A stretch of DNA of 64,000 nt, taken from Clostridiaceae bacterium (GTDB lineage: Bacteria; Bacillota; Clostridia; Lachnospirales; Lachnospiraceae). The position numbers and the translations under genes were made by a program. Where the stretch lies: positions 1 through 64,000 of the forward strand of contig CAJSZV010000012.1 of NCBI GenBank assembly GCA_910574345.1, in the 5' to 3' direction. Positions 34,422 to 43,192 of this stretch are shown in pieces. How positions within the stretch are numbered: the stretch's first letter is position 1; the number at the start of each line of letters is the position of its first letter. The notes beneath the pieces are model-generated. The model was not told the DNA's origin and made no database searches. It saw only the letters and a program-made list of their open reading frames with translations.

Positions 34422-35258
34422 TTATTCCAGAGATTTTCCCATGGCCCCAATACATTCTGTCACCAGCTTCTTGAACATAGGCGCTGCCTTGTCCGCCGCC
34501 TCCTGAACTTCCTCATGGCTTAAAGGCTGATCAGTCATGCCGCAGGCAAGATTGGAGATACAGGAGATCCCGCAGATCTTCATCCCCATATGGTTGGCCG
34601 CCACCGCCTCACAGGCCGTGCTCATGCCCACTGCATCCGCCCCCAGCAGCCTGCACATACGCACCTCCGCCGGAGATTCGTAGGCCGGGCCTGTCAGCTG
34701 GATGTACACGCCCTTCTGGAGGGGAATATCTAACTTCTTGGCCGTCTTCTTAATAAGGCTCCTCAGCTCCTTATCGTAGATGTCGCTCATATCCGGGAAA
34801 CGGGTCCCCAGCTTATCCATGTTAGGCCCTATGAGAGGGGAAGGCACAAAGGAACTGATCTGGTCCTTTATGAGCATCAGATCTCCTGCATGGAATTTTT
34901 CATTGATGCCGCCTGCCGCATTGGTGAGAAAGAGCACTTCTGCTCCCATCTTTTTCATAAGGCGGATAGGGAGAACCACATCCTCCATGTGGTACCCCTC
35001 ATAATAGTGGACCCGCCCCTGCATGGCCACCACGGGAACCTCTTTCACATATCCGAAGATAAATCTCCCCTTATGGCCCGGAACCGTGGATACGGGAAAG
35101 CCCTCAATATCCTTATAATCCAAGGCTGCCTCCACCTTGATTTCCTTGGCGTAGTCTCCCAGGCCCGACCCCAGCACCAGGGCTATCTTGGGCTTGAAGT
35201 CGATTTTCTTCTTTACGCTCTTGTAACATTTCGTCAGCTTCTCATATGCTTTGTTCAT
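34422..35258 (-). CDS. punA: Purine-nucleoside phosphorylase (trimeric type)
   Basis: Phosphorolysis of inosine/guanosine (deoxy forms too) to base and (deoxy)ribose 1-phosphate, 278 aa. The phosphate loop KIALVLGSGLGDYAKEIKVE, MQGRVHYYEGYHMEDVVLPI, FLTNAAGGINEKFHAGDLML and QLTGPAYESPAEVRMCRLLG and GMSTACEAVAANHMGMKICG mark the PNP type II (trimeric) family. I chose the ATG at 35258 (MNKAYEKL). An ATG nine bases earlier sits too close to AAAGGA. Forms a salvage cluster with uridine kinase. Confidence 0.94.
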   Translation of the reverse strand: MNKAYEKLTKCYKSVKKKIDFKPKIALVLGSGLGDYAKEIKVEAALDYKDIEGFPVSTVPGHKGRFIFGYVKEVPVVAMQGRVHYYEGYHMEDVVLPIRLMKKMGAEVLFLTNAAGGINEKFHAGDLMLIKDQISSFVPSPLIGPNMDKLGTRFPDMSDIYDKELRSLIKKTAKKLDIPLQKGVYIQLTGPAYESPAEVRMCRLLGADAVGMSTACEAVAANHMGMKICGISCISNLACGMTDQPLSHEEVQEAADKAAPMFKKLVTECIGAMGKSLE

Positions 35259-35445
35259 GGTTTTTATCATTCCTTTCTGTGCACGTTTCACAGCACAAAC
35301 AAATATGGGGGAAATGCTTCTCTTTCACCCTTTCCTCCGTTTCATGGTCTTTACACACAAATTCAACGTGTCTTTATTTTATCATATTGATATTAATTTT
35401 TCCACCGACTTTTCAGGTCTTTAATACAGAAAACACATCCACGAC

Positions 35446-35476
35446 AAAAAACCGCCATCCCTCATGGGACAGCGGC
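35446..35476 (-). terminator. Rho-independent terminator of the heavy-metal-associated protein gene
   Basis: On the minus strand CCGCTGTCCC and GGGATGGCGG pair along all ten positions (two G-U) around an ATGA loop, followed directly by TTTTTT. It lies 24 bases after the gene stop at 35500. Confidence 0.9.
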
Positions 35477-35499
35477 TTCTCCTCATCCGTTCTCTCTCC

Positions 35500-35718
35500 T
35501 CATATCAAAACCTCACAGTCTGCATCCACCTTCTTACATGCTGCGGCCGCTTCCTTCACGATCTCGTCAAACCGGTCATCGTCAGCCTCGATCACCAGCC
35601 TTTGGGTCATAAAGCTGACTGTAGCCTCCTTCACTCCCGGAATCTTGTTGATGGCGGCCTCCATCTTGGCGGCGCAGTTGGCGCAGTCTAAATTCTCCAT
35701 CTTAAATTTCTTTTTCAT
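35500..35718 (-). CDS. Heavy-metal-associated (HMA) domain protein, CopZ-like
   Basis: Soluble 72-aa ferredoxin-like metal carrier. FKMENLDCANCAAKMEAAIN contains the metal-binding CxxC (CANC), and KIPGVKEATVSFMTQRLVIE follows, as in Cu or Zn/Cd HMA domains. The ATG at 35718 follows CAGGAGG. An upstream frame to 35760 would overlap the promoter. No P-type ATPase or metal repressor gene is adjacent, so this is a monocistronic orphan with its own operator-containing promoter and its own terminator. Metal specificity is not clear. Confidence 0.88.
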   Translation of the reverse strand: MKKKFKMENLDCANCAAKMEAAINKIPGVKEATVSFMTQRLVIEADDDRFDEIVKEAAAACKKVDADCEVLI

Positions 35719-35755
35719 AACCAATATCCTCCTGCAGTTTTCTAAAGCCATATCT

Positions 35756-35783
35756 ATCATATGAATAATTGTTCATATGTCAA
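35756..35783 (-). promoter_or_regulatory. Promoter with ArsR/SmtB-like operator in the spacer
   Basis: On the minus strand a -35 TTGACA (35778-35783) and a -10 TATGAT (35756-35761) are separated by 16 bases. A dyad with arms CATATGAA and TTCATATG (35758-35779, 20 of 22 symmetric positions) fills the spacer. Such TGAA-N6-TTCA dyads are typical operators of ArsR/SmtB-type metal sensors, which fits the metal-carrier gene downstream. No such repressor is encoded in this window. Confidence 0.75.
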
Positions 35784-35864
35784 ATTATACACCTTTTTCA
35801 GAAAAATGCAAGCAGTTTGTTCATACTTATGCCTCAATTAGTGCGGCGCACATAAACCTTTGGT

Positions 35865-35911
35865 CCTGTACAGGTGTAGACAGCCGCAGCTTTTTCCCTA
35901 AACGGCTGCTT
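35865..35911 (-). terminator. Hairpin downstream of ftsH
   Basis: GTAGAC and GTCTAC enclose AGCCG and CGGCT within 40 bases immediately after the ftsH stop. It forms a plausible long hairpin but lacks a U-tract, so its role as terminator is uncertain. Confidence 0.4.
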
Positions 35912-35915
35912 CCGT

Positions 35916-37808
35916 CTACAGACGATTATCCGGATCCGAATTCTGCTGATCCTCCAGCTTAATAGGCGATTGCAAAATCTCCATAAATTCTTCTCCCGTT
36001 ATAGTCTCCTTTTCGAGAAGATAGGCCGCAATCTCGTGGAGCTTTCCCTGATTCTCTTTTAAAAGCTCCGTAGCCCTGTCATAGGCCTTCTTAACCAGGC
36101 CTACTACCTCTTCATCGATGATCCTGGCTGTCTCGGGAGAGCAGGCCAGAGAGGTATCTCCTCCAAGATACTGATTGTTCACAGTCTCCAAAGCCACCAT
36201 ACCGAACTGTTCACTCATACCGTACCGGGCGATCATGGCCCTGGCTAACTTGGTGGCCTGCTCGATGTCATTGGCGGCTCCGGTGGTGATGGAACCGAAG
36301 ATCAGTTCCTCTGCCGCACGGCCTCCGGTGTAGGTGGCAATCTTGTTAAAGGCCTCCTCCTTGCTCATAAGATATCTCTCGTCCTTGTCCACCTGCATAG
36401 TATAGCCAAGAGCGCCGGAGGTTCTGGGGATAATGGTAATCTTGTGGACCGGGGCGGAGTTGCTTTGACAGGCAGCTACCAGGGCGTGTCCCACTTCGTG
36501 GTAAGCCACGATCTTCCGCTCCCTCATCGTGACGCCGGAATCCTTTCTCTGATATCCGGCGATAACCACCTCCACACTTTCCTCCAGATCCTGCTGCCCC
36601 ACCAGATTCCTGCCCATGCGGACTGCCCTCAGGGCTCCCTCATTGATAATATTGGCCAGCTGTGCTCCGCTTGCCCCCGATGTGGCCCTGGCGATCTCCT
36701 TATAGTCCACGCTCTCATCCATCTTCACATTCTTTCCATGGACACGCAGGATGGCTTCCCTGCCCTTCATATCCGGCAGTTCCACCGGAATCCGTCTGTC
36801 GAACCGGCCTGGGCGCAGAAGGGCCGGATCCAGAGATTCCGGACGGTTGGTTGCCGCCAGAATCACGACGCCCTTGCGGCCGTCAAAACCGTCCATCTCG
36901 GCCAAAAGCTGGTTTAAGGTCTGTTCTCTCTCGTCATTTCCGGAGAAACCGCCTCCATCCCTCTTCTTTCCGATGGTATCAATCTCGTCTATAAATACGA
37001 TACAGGGTGCTTTCTCATTGGCCTGTTTGAACAGATCCCGCACCTTTGCCGCACCCATGCCCACGAACATCTCCACAAACTCCGAGCCGGAGATGGAGAA
37101 GAAGGGAACCTTCGCCTCCCCCGCCACTGCCTTGGCCAGAAGGGTCTTGCCCGTTCCGGGAGGGCCCACCAGAAGTGCTCCCTTGGGAAGGGTGGCACCG
37201 ATGTCCGCATATTTCTGAGGATTGTGGAGAAAGTCCACGATCTCCTTTAAAGCATCCTTGGCCTCCTCCTGTCCCGCCACATCCGTAAAGGTCTTGCCGG
37301 TCTCCGACTCTGCATAGATCTTGGCGTTGGACTTGCCGAAGGTCATGGCATTGCCTCCCATGCGCTTCTGCATCTGCCGTGACAGAAACTGTCCCACCAC
37401 TACAAAGAGGATAATGGGAATCACCCAGGTTATAAGGATAGAGACAAAGGGGGACGCCGGCTCTACGATCTCTTCCGAGAACATGATTCCCTTCTCGTAC
37501 AGACGCTCTGCAAGGTTCTCGTCAGGCCATAGACCGGTCTTATACCACTTTACCTCGTCCTCTCCCAGAATATTCTTCTCTCCGGTAGCGGCAGTAAAGG
37601 TGAGCTGCTGCCCATTCCTCCCCACACTGGTGACCTTCCCCTCCTCAACCATATCCAAAAAGGTACTGTAAGGAACCTCCATCACCTTTCTCTGCTGCAT
37701 ACTCGGCATGAGGAACAGATTCACCATCATCATAACCAGCATGACTATGGCATAATAAAATATAAACGGCTTCCGGTTATTGCCCGGCTTATCTTCTTTT
37801 ATCCCCAT
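35916..37808 (-). CDS. ftsH: ATP-dependent zinc metalloprotease FtsH
   Basis: Membrane-anchored hexameric AAA+ protease that extracts and degrades membrane and unstable cytosolic proteins, 630 aa. It has two N-terminal membrane segments (about 13-33 and 125-145) around an extracytoplasmic domain. Walker A is LLVGPPGTGKTLLAKAVAGE, Walker B IVFIDEIDTIGKK, the second region of homology TNRPESLDPALLRPGRFDRR, and the zinc site IVAYHEVGHALVAACQ (HExxH), all normal. The ATG at 37808 follows AAAGGAGAATATTT and lies inside the end of the upstream flavodoxin gene, a 20-base overlap implying coupling. Lengths match the family. It is not next to tilS/hpt as in many Firmicutes. Confidence 0.96.
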   Translation of the reverse strand: MGIKEDKPGNNRKPFIFYYAIVMLVMMMVNLFLMPSMQQRKVMEVPYSTFLDMVEEGKVTSVGRNGQQLTFTAATGEKNILGEDEVKWYKTGLWPDENLAERLYEKGIMFSEEIVEPASPFVSILITWVIPIILFVVVGQFLSRQMQKRMGGNAMTFGKSNAKIYAESETGKTFTDVAGQEEAKDALKEIVDFLHNPQKYADIGATLPKGALLVGPPGTGKTLLAKAVAGEAKVPFFSISGSEFVEMFVGMGAAKVRDLFKQANEKAPCIVFIDEIDTIGKKRDGGGFSGNDEREQTLNQLLAEMDGFDGRKGVVILAATNRPESLDPALLRPGRFDRRIPVELPDMKGREAILRVHGKNVKMDESVDYKEIARATSGASGAQLANIINEGALRAVRMGRNLVGQQDLEESVEVVIAGYQRKDSGVTMRERKIVAYHEVGHALVAACQSNSAPVHKITIIPRTSGALGYTMQVDKDERYLMSKEEAFNKIATYTGGRAAEELIFGSITTGAANDIEQATKLARAMIARYGMSEQFGMVALETVNNQYLGGDTSLACSPETARIIDEEVVGLVKKAYDRATELLKENQGKLHEIAAYLLEKETITGEEFMEILQSPIKLEDQQNSDPDNRL

Positions 37809-38322
37809 AAATATTCTCCTTTTTCTCAGATACTATTTCTTCTGCAAATGCTCTCGCATTCTTTAAATCGTTCTCATCCGGATGAAGCATGGCTTCCTCA
37901 TATGCCTGTATCATCTTCCGAATCCACGGGCTGTCCTCCTTCTTCTGCATAAACCGGTACTTCTTAAGGACTTCAAAAGACAGCTTCCCTGAGCACATAA
38001 AAGAACCCAGATACCGGTTATCCTCCGGAATCAGCGCTTCCACCCGCCTGGATACCTGACTGCAATATTCCCTATCCTCTCCCATACCACAGGTTCCGAA
38101 GATGGCCACCTGCTTTCCGTGAAGATTGTCTAAAAACTCCATAATATCGCCGCTGCAGATCCCCCTATTATTCCAGAAGCCCACAAAGTACGTATCGGCC
38201 TCACCTTTATATTCCTCTACTCTCTGTATATCCTTGGATTTTCCCGGAAGCGCCTCAAAGATCTCCATTGCAATCTTTTCCGTATTGCCGGTTCTGCTGC
38301 TGTATACTACCAAGTATCTCAT
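37789..38322 (-). CDS. Flavodoxin-family protein
   Basis: FMN-binding electron-transfer-like protein of 177 aa. The N-terminal phosphate loop MRYLVVYSSRTGNTEKIAME is diagnostic, with GFWNNRGICSGDIMEFLDNL and AIFGTCGMG as the later FMN loops. A C-terminal helical extension of about 60 residues (SPWIRKMIQAYEEAMLHPDE) is not in short-chain flavodoxins. Redox partner unknown. It resembles flavodoxin-like proteins of gut Clostridia such as BilS, but without the bilirubin reductase neighbours. Overlaps ftsH by 20 bases. Confidence 0.85.
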   Translation of the reverse strand: MRYLVVYSSRTGNTEKIAMEIFEALPGKSKDIQRVEEYKGEADTYFVGFWNNRGICSGDIMEFLDNLHGKQVAIFGTCGMGEDREYCSQVSRRVEALIPEDNRYLGSFMCSGKLSFEVLKKYRFMQKKEDSPWIRKMIQAYEEAMLHPDENDLKNARAFAEEIVSEKKENIYGDKRR

Positions 38323-38484
38323 TCATATAAACTCCTTTCTTACCATAAAAGATATACCAAAATCCCTTGATTTTCAAGACATATCCCGAAACATTTATAT
38401 AATTTACAGTCTTTTTATACTTCTTGTCATATGATAAGAATTCTGCATCAGGCTGCTTTGGCCGTATATTCCCTATAATAAGAA

Positions 38485-38521
38485 AGGCCGGGATTCTCCG
38501 ATTTCACAGATATCCCAGGCC
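38485..38521 (-). terminator. Terminator of the amino-acid ABC transporter operon
   Basis: On the minus strand GGCCTGGGAT and ATTCCCGGCC-type arms (one mismatch or bulge) enclose a loop of about 15 bases and are followed by TTTCTTAT. It lies about 25 bases after the ATPase gene stop. Confidence 0.7.
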
Positions 38522-38543
38522 CTGTATCTATATGAGCAAAACT

Positions 38544-39293
38544 CTACAGCACTTTACTCAAAAAGTTTTTCAGTCTTTCATTCCTTGGATGTGCAAAGAA
38601 TTCTTCCGGAGCATTTTCCTCCAGAAAATATCCGTCATCCATAAACATTACCCGGTTGGCCACTTCCCTGGCAAATCCCATCTCATGGGTCACCACTACC
38701 ATGGTCATTCGCTCCCTGGCCAGATCACGCATAACATTCAGCACTTCTCCTACCATCTCCGGATCAAGGGCTGAGGTAGGCTCATCAAAAAGCATAACAT
38801 CAGGTTTCATGCACAGTGCCCTGACAATAGCGATTCTCTGCTTCTGACCGCCGGAAAGCTGGCTTGGATACGCACCTGCCCGGTCAGCCAGACCCACTCT
38901 CTCCAAAAGCCTCATGGCTTCTTCTTCCGCTTCCTTCTGAGGGCGGCCCTGAAGCTTCATGGGAGCGATGATCAGATTTTTCATAATGGTCATGTGGGGA
39001 AAAAGGTTAAACTGCTGAAACACCATCCCCATCTTCTGGCGGTGTTTGTCAATATCTGTCTTGGGGGCCGTAATATCAACTCCCTCAAACAAAATATTTC
39101 CGCCTGTGGGTTCCTCAAGACGGTTTAAGCAGCGCAGAAATGTACTTTTCCCTGAGCCTGACGGGCCGATAACACAGACCACATCCCCTTTTCGGATATC
39201 CACATTAATATCCTTTAATACCTCCAGATCCCCAAAACGTTTTCCCAGATGCTTAACCTGAATCAGGGCGTCTGTTCTGTAATCAGTGGTCAC
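38544..39293 (-). CDS. glnQ: Polar amino-acid ABC transporter ATP-binding protein
   Basis: Cytoplasmic ATPase of 249 aa driving amino-acid uptake. Walker A is [21 protein letters not shown]-loop [14 protein letters not shown] signature [20 protein letters not shown], Walker [20 protein letters not shown] and switch His in [15 protein letters not shown], all as in GlnQ/HisP. It overlaps the permease stop by 11 bases. Order on the transcript is binding protein, permease, ATPase. Exact amino acid unknown. Confidence 0.94.
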   Translation of the reverse strand: MTTDYRTDALIQVKHLGKRFGDLEVLKDINVDIRKGDVVCVIGPSGSGKSTFLRCLNRLEEPTGGNILFEGVDITAPKTDIDKHRQKMGMVFQQFNLFPHMTIMKNLIIAPMKLQGRPQKEAEEEAMRLLERVGLADRAGAYPSQLSGGQKQRIAIVRALCMKPDVMLFDEPTSALDPEMVGEVLNVMRDLARERMTMVVVTHEMGFAREVANRVMFMDDGYFLEENAPEEFFAHPRNERLKNFLSKVL

Positions 39294-39975
39294 TGTTCCT
39301 CAGCCTCCTTTCCAGTTTCTGAACAAAATGAGTAAAGATCATTACCATGACCAGATAGATGGCACCGGCTGCCAAAAGAGGCATATAGGCGTTGTATGTA
39401 CGGCTTCTGATAATATCAGCGCCTTTTGTCAGTTCCTGAATCGCGATATATCCTGCTACAGATGTCTCTTTCAAAAGCACAATAAATTCATTGCCCAAAG
39501 CCGGAAGTACATTTTTGAAGGCCTGAGGCGTCACAATGTAGAACATGGTCTGCCTGTAATTAAACCCAAGGCTGCGTCCTGCCTCAAACTGCCCGTTGTC
39601 TATGGACATAATTCCGCTTCGAAAAATCTCCGCCACATAAGCCCCTGAGTTAATGCCGAATGCCAGTACGGACACCAGAACCTTGTCAATCCTCATGGAA
39701 CCGAAGACCACGAAATAGATAATCATAAGCTGAATCAATACCGGGGTTCCCCGAATAACCGTAAGATATACTCTGCACAACATATCTAAAAACCATAATT
39801 TGCGGGTTTTCTCATAGGTGGAACGAATAAGCGCCACAAGAAAACCCAGGACAATTCCCAAAAGTACAGCAAAAAATGTAATCTTTATGGTATTGCCCAG
39901 ACCGTTTACCATGTATTTCCACCGGTCATCCTCTATAAAATTCTGGTAAAAATCCGCTCTGAATTTATCACTCAT
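39283..39975 (-). CDS. Polar amino-acid ABC transporter permease
   Basis: Integral membrane subunit of 230 aa in the His/Glu/Gln/Arg permease family. [20 protein letters not shown] is the entry helix, [20 protein letters not shown] is diagnostic, and the cytoplasmic EAA loop is [34 protein letters not shown]. About five membrane helices. It lies 32 bases downstream of the binding protein gene and works as a homodimer or with an unlinked partner. Confidence 0.94.
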   Translation of the reverse strand: MSDKFRADFYQNFIEDDRWKYMVNGLGNTIKITFFAVLLGIVLGFLVALIRSTYEKTRKLWFLDMLCRVYLTVIRGTPVLIQLMIIYFVVFGSMRIDKVLVSVLAFGINSGAYVAEIFRSGIMSIDNGQFEAGRSLGFNYRQTMFYIVTPQAFKNVLPALGNEFIVLLKETSVAGYIAIQELTKGADIIRSRTYNAYMPLLAAGAIYLVMVMIFTHFVQKLERRLRNSDH

Positions 39976-40007
39976 GTCCCCTGTCCCTTATCCTTCTTAT
40001 CCTGGTT

Positions 40008-40844
40008 TTACTCTGCGGAAATGTACTTGTCAATAATTGCCTGAAGCTCTCCGGAATCCTTTAATTCCGCCAAAGCGCCGTTAATCTGCTCCAGCAATTC
40101 TGTATTGCCTTTCTTCACTGCAATGGCATATTCTTCCACGGTCAGGGCCTCGTCAAGAATCTTAATCCCCTCATTTTGGGAAACAAACACCTTGGCCGGT
40201 TCAATATCAATGACAACCGCGTCAATTTTCCCCTGCAGCATAGCCTGAACCGCCTCAAAGCCTTTGTTGTAGCGCTCAATGGTGGAACCCTCTTCCTCAT
40301 AATCCGTAGCGTAGATATCTCCCGTGGTTCCAAGCTGAACGCCGATATATTTGCCTGACAGATCGTCGGGACCGGCAATATCACTGTCTTCCTTTACGAT
40401 AATTACCTGAGATGCCGTGGTATACGGGTCTGAGAAATCCACATTCTTTAACCTGTCCTCATCCACAGTCATGCCTGCTGCGCCGAAATCTGCTTTTCCT
40501 GACTGAATCTCCGGGATTATGGAATCAAATGCAATATCTTCCACCTCAAGAGTCTTGCCTAACTTCTCTGCAATAGCCTCTGCGATCTCCACATCAATTC
40601 CCACGATCTCACCGCCGTCATGATACTCATAAGGCGGAAACTCTGCGTTGGTAGCCATAACCAGCACTCCGTCCTCATCCCCTGCTGCCTCTGTCTCTGT
40701 TTCCGTCTCTTCCTTTTTCTCCTCTGCCTGAGCAGTCGTTGCTGCCTGAGCTGCTGTCGTGGTATCTGCTGCTGAAGAACCGCACGCGGTCAGGGAACCA
40801 GCCATAACAGCAGCCATAACAAGTGCAAGTACCTGTTTTTTCAT
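40008..40844 (-). CDS. Amino-acid ABC transporter substrate-binding lipoprotein
   Basis: Extracellular lipoprotein of 278 aa that captures an amino acid for the permease. The start MKKQVLALVMAAVMAGSLTA and the lipobox LTAC-G give lipid anchoring at Cys, followed by an Ala/Thr/Glu-rich linker. The mature fold has ATNAEFPPYEYHDGGEIVGI, GAAGMTVDEDRLKNVDFSDP and KYIGVQLGTTGDIYA, typical of the SBP family 3. The ATG at 40844 follows GAGGAGGAG. The frame is open to 40919 but without a ribosome site. Confidence 0.94.
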   Translation of the reverse strand: MKKQVLALVMAAVMAGSLTACGSSAADTTTAAQAATTAQAEEKKEETETETEAAGDEDGVLVMATNAEFPPYEYHDGGEIVGIDVEIAEAIAEKLGKTLEVEDIAFDSIIPEIQSGKADFGAAGMTVDEDRLKNVDFSDPYTTASQVIIVKEDSDIAGPDDLSGKYIGVQLGTTGDIYATDYEEEGSTIERYNKGFEAVQAMLQGKIDAVVIDIEPAKVFVSQNEGIKILDEALTVEEYAIAVKKGNTELLEQINGALAELKDSGELQAIIDKYISAE

Positions 40845-40965
40845 AATTATAATCTCCTCCTCATATATATGCACTGCAATGCATAAAATACACATTGCTA
40901 GTAATACATTATATAGCATTTTCCGAATTAATCAAGTACAAATTTTTTCATGCCAGATTCTGTGA

Positions 40966-40994
40966 TTGATTCCCCCGCAAACCTGGGGTATACT
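40966..40994 (+). promoter_or_regulatory. Promoter of the TIGR02206-type membrane protein gene
   Basis: TTGATT (40966-40971) and TATACT (40989-40994) are spaced by 17 bases. The spacer holds CCCC and GGGG blocks that could pair. It lies about 80 bases upstream of the ATG. Confidence 0.55.
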
Positions 40995-41074
40995 ATTTAC
41001 TGAAGCTGCCGGCGGCGCACACCCAGGCTTTCGCGCTGCCAAATTCTCAAGACGCGGGAAAGGAGAACCCTGAT

Positions 41075-41851
41075 ATGGTATGGACTTTCATACAAAAAAC
41101 CGCATGGCCCATGACGCCGCCTGCTCCATGGTCCTTCTTTCATATCGTTTTTTCCCTTTTCGGTCTTGTGTCCGTCGTCTTTTTTACCCGCCTTCTCATC
41201 CGTCCGCCTTTATCTGACAAAAAGATATCCATGGTATTATGGCGCTGCGGACTGATCCTGGCTGTCAGCGAAGTATATAAACAGCTGTTTCTATATAAAA
41301 TTGTGAATAACTGCCGGTATGACTGGTGGTACTTTCCCTTTCAGCTCTGCAGCACCCCTATGTATCTGTGCCTGATCTTTCCTCTTCTTCCTTCGGGAAA
41401 AGTCAGGAGAACGGCTGCCGTCTATCTTCAGTCTTTCGGATTTCTGGGAGGAATCATGGCTCTTATAGAGCCCTCCGGCCTGATGCATCCCTACTGGACC
41501 CTGACCCTCCATGGATTTGTATGGCATCTTCTGTTGATTTTTATTGCATGTTTCTGCACAGCCTCAGGGCTGGCAGAGGAAGAAGACCGAAGCTTTTTAT
41601 ATACCCTGCCTCTGTTTTATATCTTCTGCCTCATAGCCATGACAATCAATATCGTTACCAGAGGCACAGCAGACATGTTTTATATCTCTCCCTATTATCC
41701 CATAACCCAGATCGTGTTCCACGAGATCTCCCTTTCACTCGGTATCTGGCCGGGAATCGCCGTTTATCTGCTGGCAATCTGCACAGGAGCTTTTCTCTGC
41801 CGAAAGATGACTGCCGCTGTCTTTAACATGTATAACAAAAGGTCCGGCTAG
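41075..41851 (+). CDS. TIGR02206/YwaF-family membrane protein
   Basis: Integral membrane protein of 258 aa with about seven hydrophobic segments. The conserved WWYFPFQLCSTPMYLCLIFP and ALIEPSGLMHPYWTLTLHGF-VWH match the YwaF/TIGR02206 family, whose function is unknown. The start is the ATG at 41075, with AAAGGAG at a suitable distance. It is followed by a G-rich tract and a bidirectional hairpin. It has no operon partner. Confidence 0.75.
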   Translation: MVWTFIQKTAWPMTPPAPWSFFHIVFSLFGLVSVVFFTRLLIRPPLSDKKISMVLWRCGLILAVSEVYKQLFLYKIVNNCRYDWWYFPFQLCSTPMYLCLIFPLLPSGKVRRTAAVYLQSFGFLGGIMALIEPSGLMHPYWTLTLHGFVWHLLLIFIACFCTASGLAEEEDRSFLYTLPLFYIFCLIAMTINIVTRGTADMFYISPYYPITQIVFHEISLSLGIWPGIAVYLLAICTGAFLCRKMTAAVFNMYNKRSG

Positions 41852-41893
41852 GGGGGCGGGGGGGGCCATAGGACGCAGTTTTCTGCGAAAATA

Positions 41894-41931
41894 AACAGCC
41901 ATAACTGCCGGCAGCTATGGCTGTTTCTGTC
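41894..41931. terminator. Bidirectional hairpin between convergent genes
   Basis: AACAGCCATAACTGCC and GGCAGCTATGGCTGTT pair along 16 bases with one mismatch and no loop bases beyond the centre. Followed by T-rich sequence on the plus strand. It separates the YwaF-type gene from the polysaccharide deacetylase gene. Confidence 0.75.
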
Positions 41932-41952
41932 TTTGAATTGTCTGCAATATTC

Positions 41953-42945
41953 TTACGGGCGAAATGCCGAATAAAGCCGGCCGTTCTGAAGACCGCCTCT
42001 GTACTGTGCCATTTCACTGACTGTCACCAGCTGATATCCTCTTTCCACCAGGGCCGGAATAATCTGAACCGCCGCCTCTCCTGTCTGTGCGTACAGTTCA
42101 TGCATCAGCACAACATCCCCGTCTTTTACAGAACCAAGGACTTTATCTATAGTACTCTGGGTATTCTTTGTCTTCCAGTCCAGTGTGTCTATACTCCACA
42201 TAATCATGGGAGCATTGACATTCTCAAGAACTGTGGCATTCTTATTGCCCCCTGGCAGACGCACCGTGGCCGGGGCCACACCGCTGGCTGCCTGAATTGC
42301 CTCGCTTCCCCTATTAATCTGATACTGAATCTGTTCCGCATTCAGTTTGTTAAGGTATTTGTGTTCATATGTATGATTCCCGATCTCGTGCCCCTCCGCC
42401 GCCATACGCTGCATCTCATCCCGGTAGCTGGCACAGCGGTTTCCCACCACATAGAAAGTGGCCTTTCCTCCATACTGGGCCATACAGTCCATAATCTGGT
42501 TTCCCACCGGTGCAAAAGGACCATCGTCAAAGGTCAAAGCTACCATAGGACGGTTCGGATCAATGACTCTCCCCGCCGTCTCCTGGACCGGTGCTTCACT
42601 GCTTTGATTCTCCTGAGGCGCCGGATTGTCCTGAACCTCCTGGTTCTCCTGGGGGAGCGCACTGTCCTGATTTTCCTGAGACTGATCTTTCAGAATTCCG
42701 GTTCCCGTTTCCTCCTGTATCTGCGGTTTTGTCTCTTCCTTCACTCCCGGCTGTTCCATTACCGTGCCGTTTTCATCCACCCACTGAGCTACTCCAGGTC
42801 CCTGCTCCATGTTGATCCATGTATTTCTCGGTGCTTCTTCCTCCGCCAGTACGGTCCTGACAGGTGACAGCATCATCACTGCCGCAGCACAGGCCATGAC
42901 CCACATCTTCTTTTTCATCCTTCTTGTTTTCCTGTTACTGTTCAT
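41953..42945 (-). CDS. Secreted or anchored polysaccharide deacetylase
   Basis: Family 4 carbohydrate esterase of about 330 aa. A signal peptide is visible (KKKMWVMACAAAVMMLSPVR, then TVLAEEEA), followed by a low-complexity Gln/Glu/Pro linker with repeated QENQ (about 80-140). The NodB domain follows, with VALTFDDGPFAPVGN (catalytic Asp), EIGNHTYEHKYL (metal His), VRLPGGN, MWSIDTLDWK and VVLMHELYAQT. It probably deacetylates peptidoglycan GlcNAc or MurNAc outside the cell. The start is uncertain between 42945 (MNSNRKTRR) and 42918 (MKKK). Confidence 0.88.
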   Translation of the reverse strand: MNSNRKTRRMKKKMWVMACAAAVMMLSPVRTVLAEEEAPRNTWINMEQGPGVAQWVDENGTVMEQPGVKEETKPQIQEETGTGILKDQSQENQDSALPQENQEVQDNPAPQENQSSEAPVQETAGRVIDPNRPMVALTFDDGPFAPVGNQIMDCMAQYGGKATFYVVGNRCASYRDEMQRMAAEGHEIGNHTYEHKYLNKLNAEQIQYQINRGSEAIQAASGVAPATVRLPGGNKNATVLENVNAPMIMWSIDTLDWKTKNTQSTIDKVLGSVKDGDVVLMHELYAQTGEAAVQIIPALVERGYQLVTVSEMAQYRGGLQNGRLYSAFRP

Positions 42946-43192
42946 CTGCGTTCCCAGCAGCCGGCAAAAATCCATAAAAATCGCCTATGGCAATGGGATT
43001 TTTCCTCGCCGGCCCAAGTTATCGTACGGTCAGCGCAGCAAGTGCCCAGACCTGCCTCAACAGCAACATTTTCCTCCCTTTTCTTAAAATACTTGACCAC
43101 CGGCCGCCCGTTTTGCGGTGCGGACACTGATCTTCTCTTAGACTACGGCAATTTCAGGAAAAAAGCAAGAGATTTAAGTTAAGTTTAAGAAC

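Noticed and set aside
40985-41060. Third copy of the modular repeat upstream of the YwaF-type gene
   Set aside because: Only short shared words (GGCGCACA, CTTTCGCG) were found; too little to support membership.
41917-42867. 316-codon plus-strand frame opposite the polysaccharide deacetylase gene
   Set aside because: The minus-strand frame contains all deacetylase motifs and a signal peptide. The opposite frame has no recognisable domain and is a shadow.
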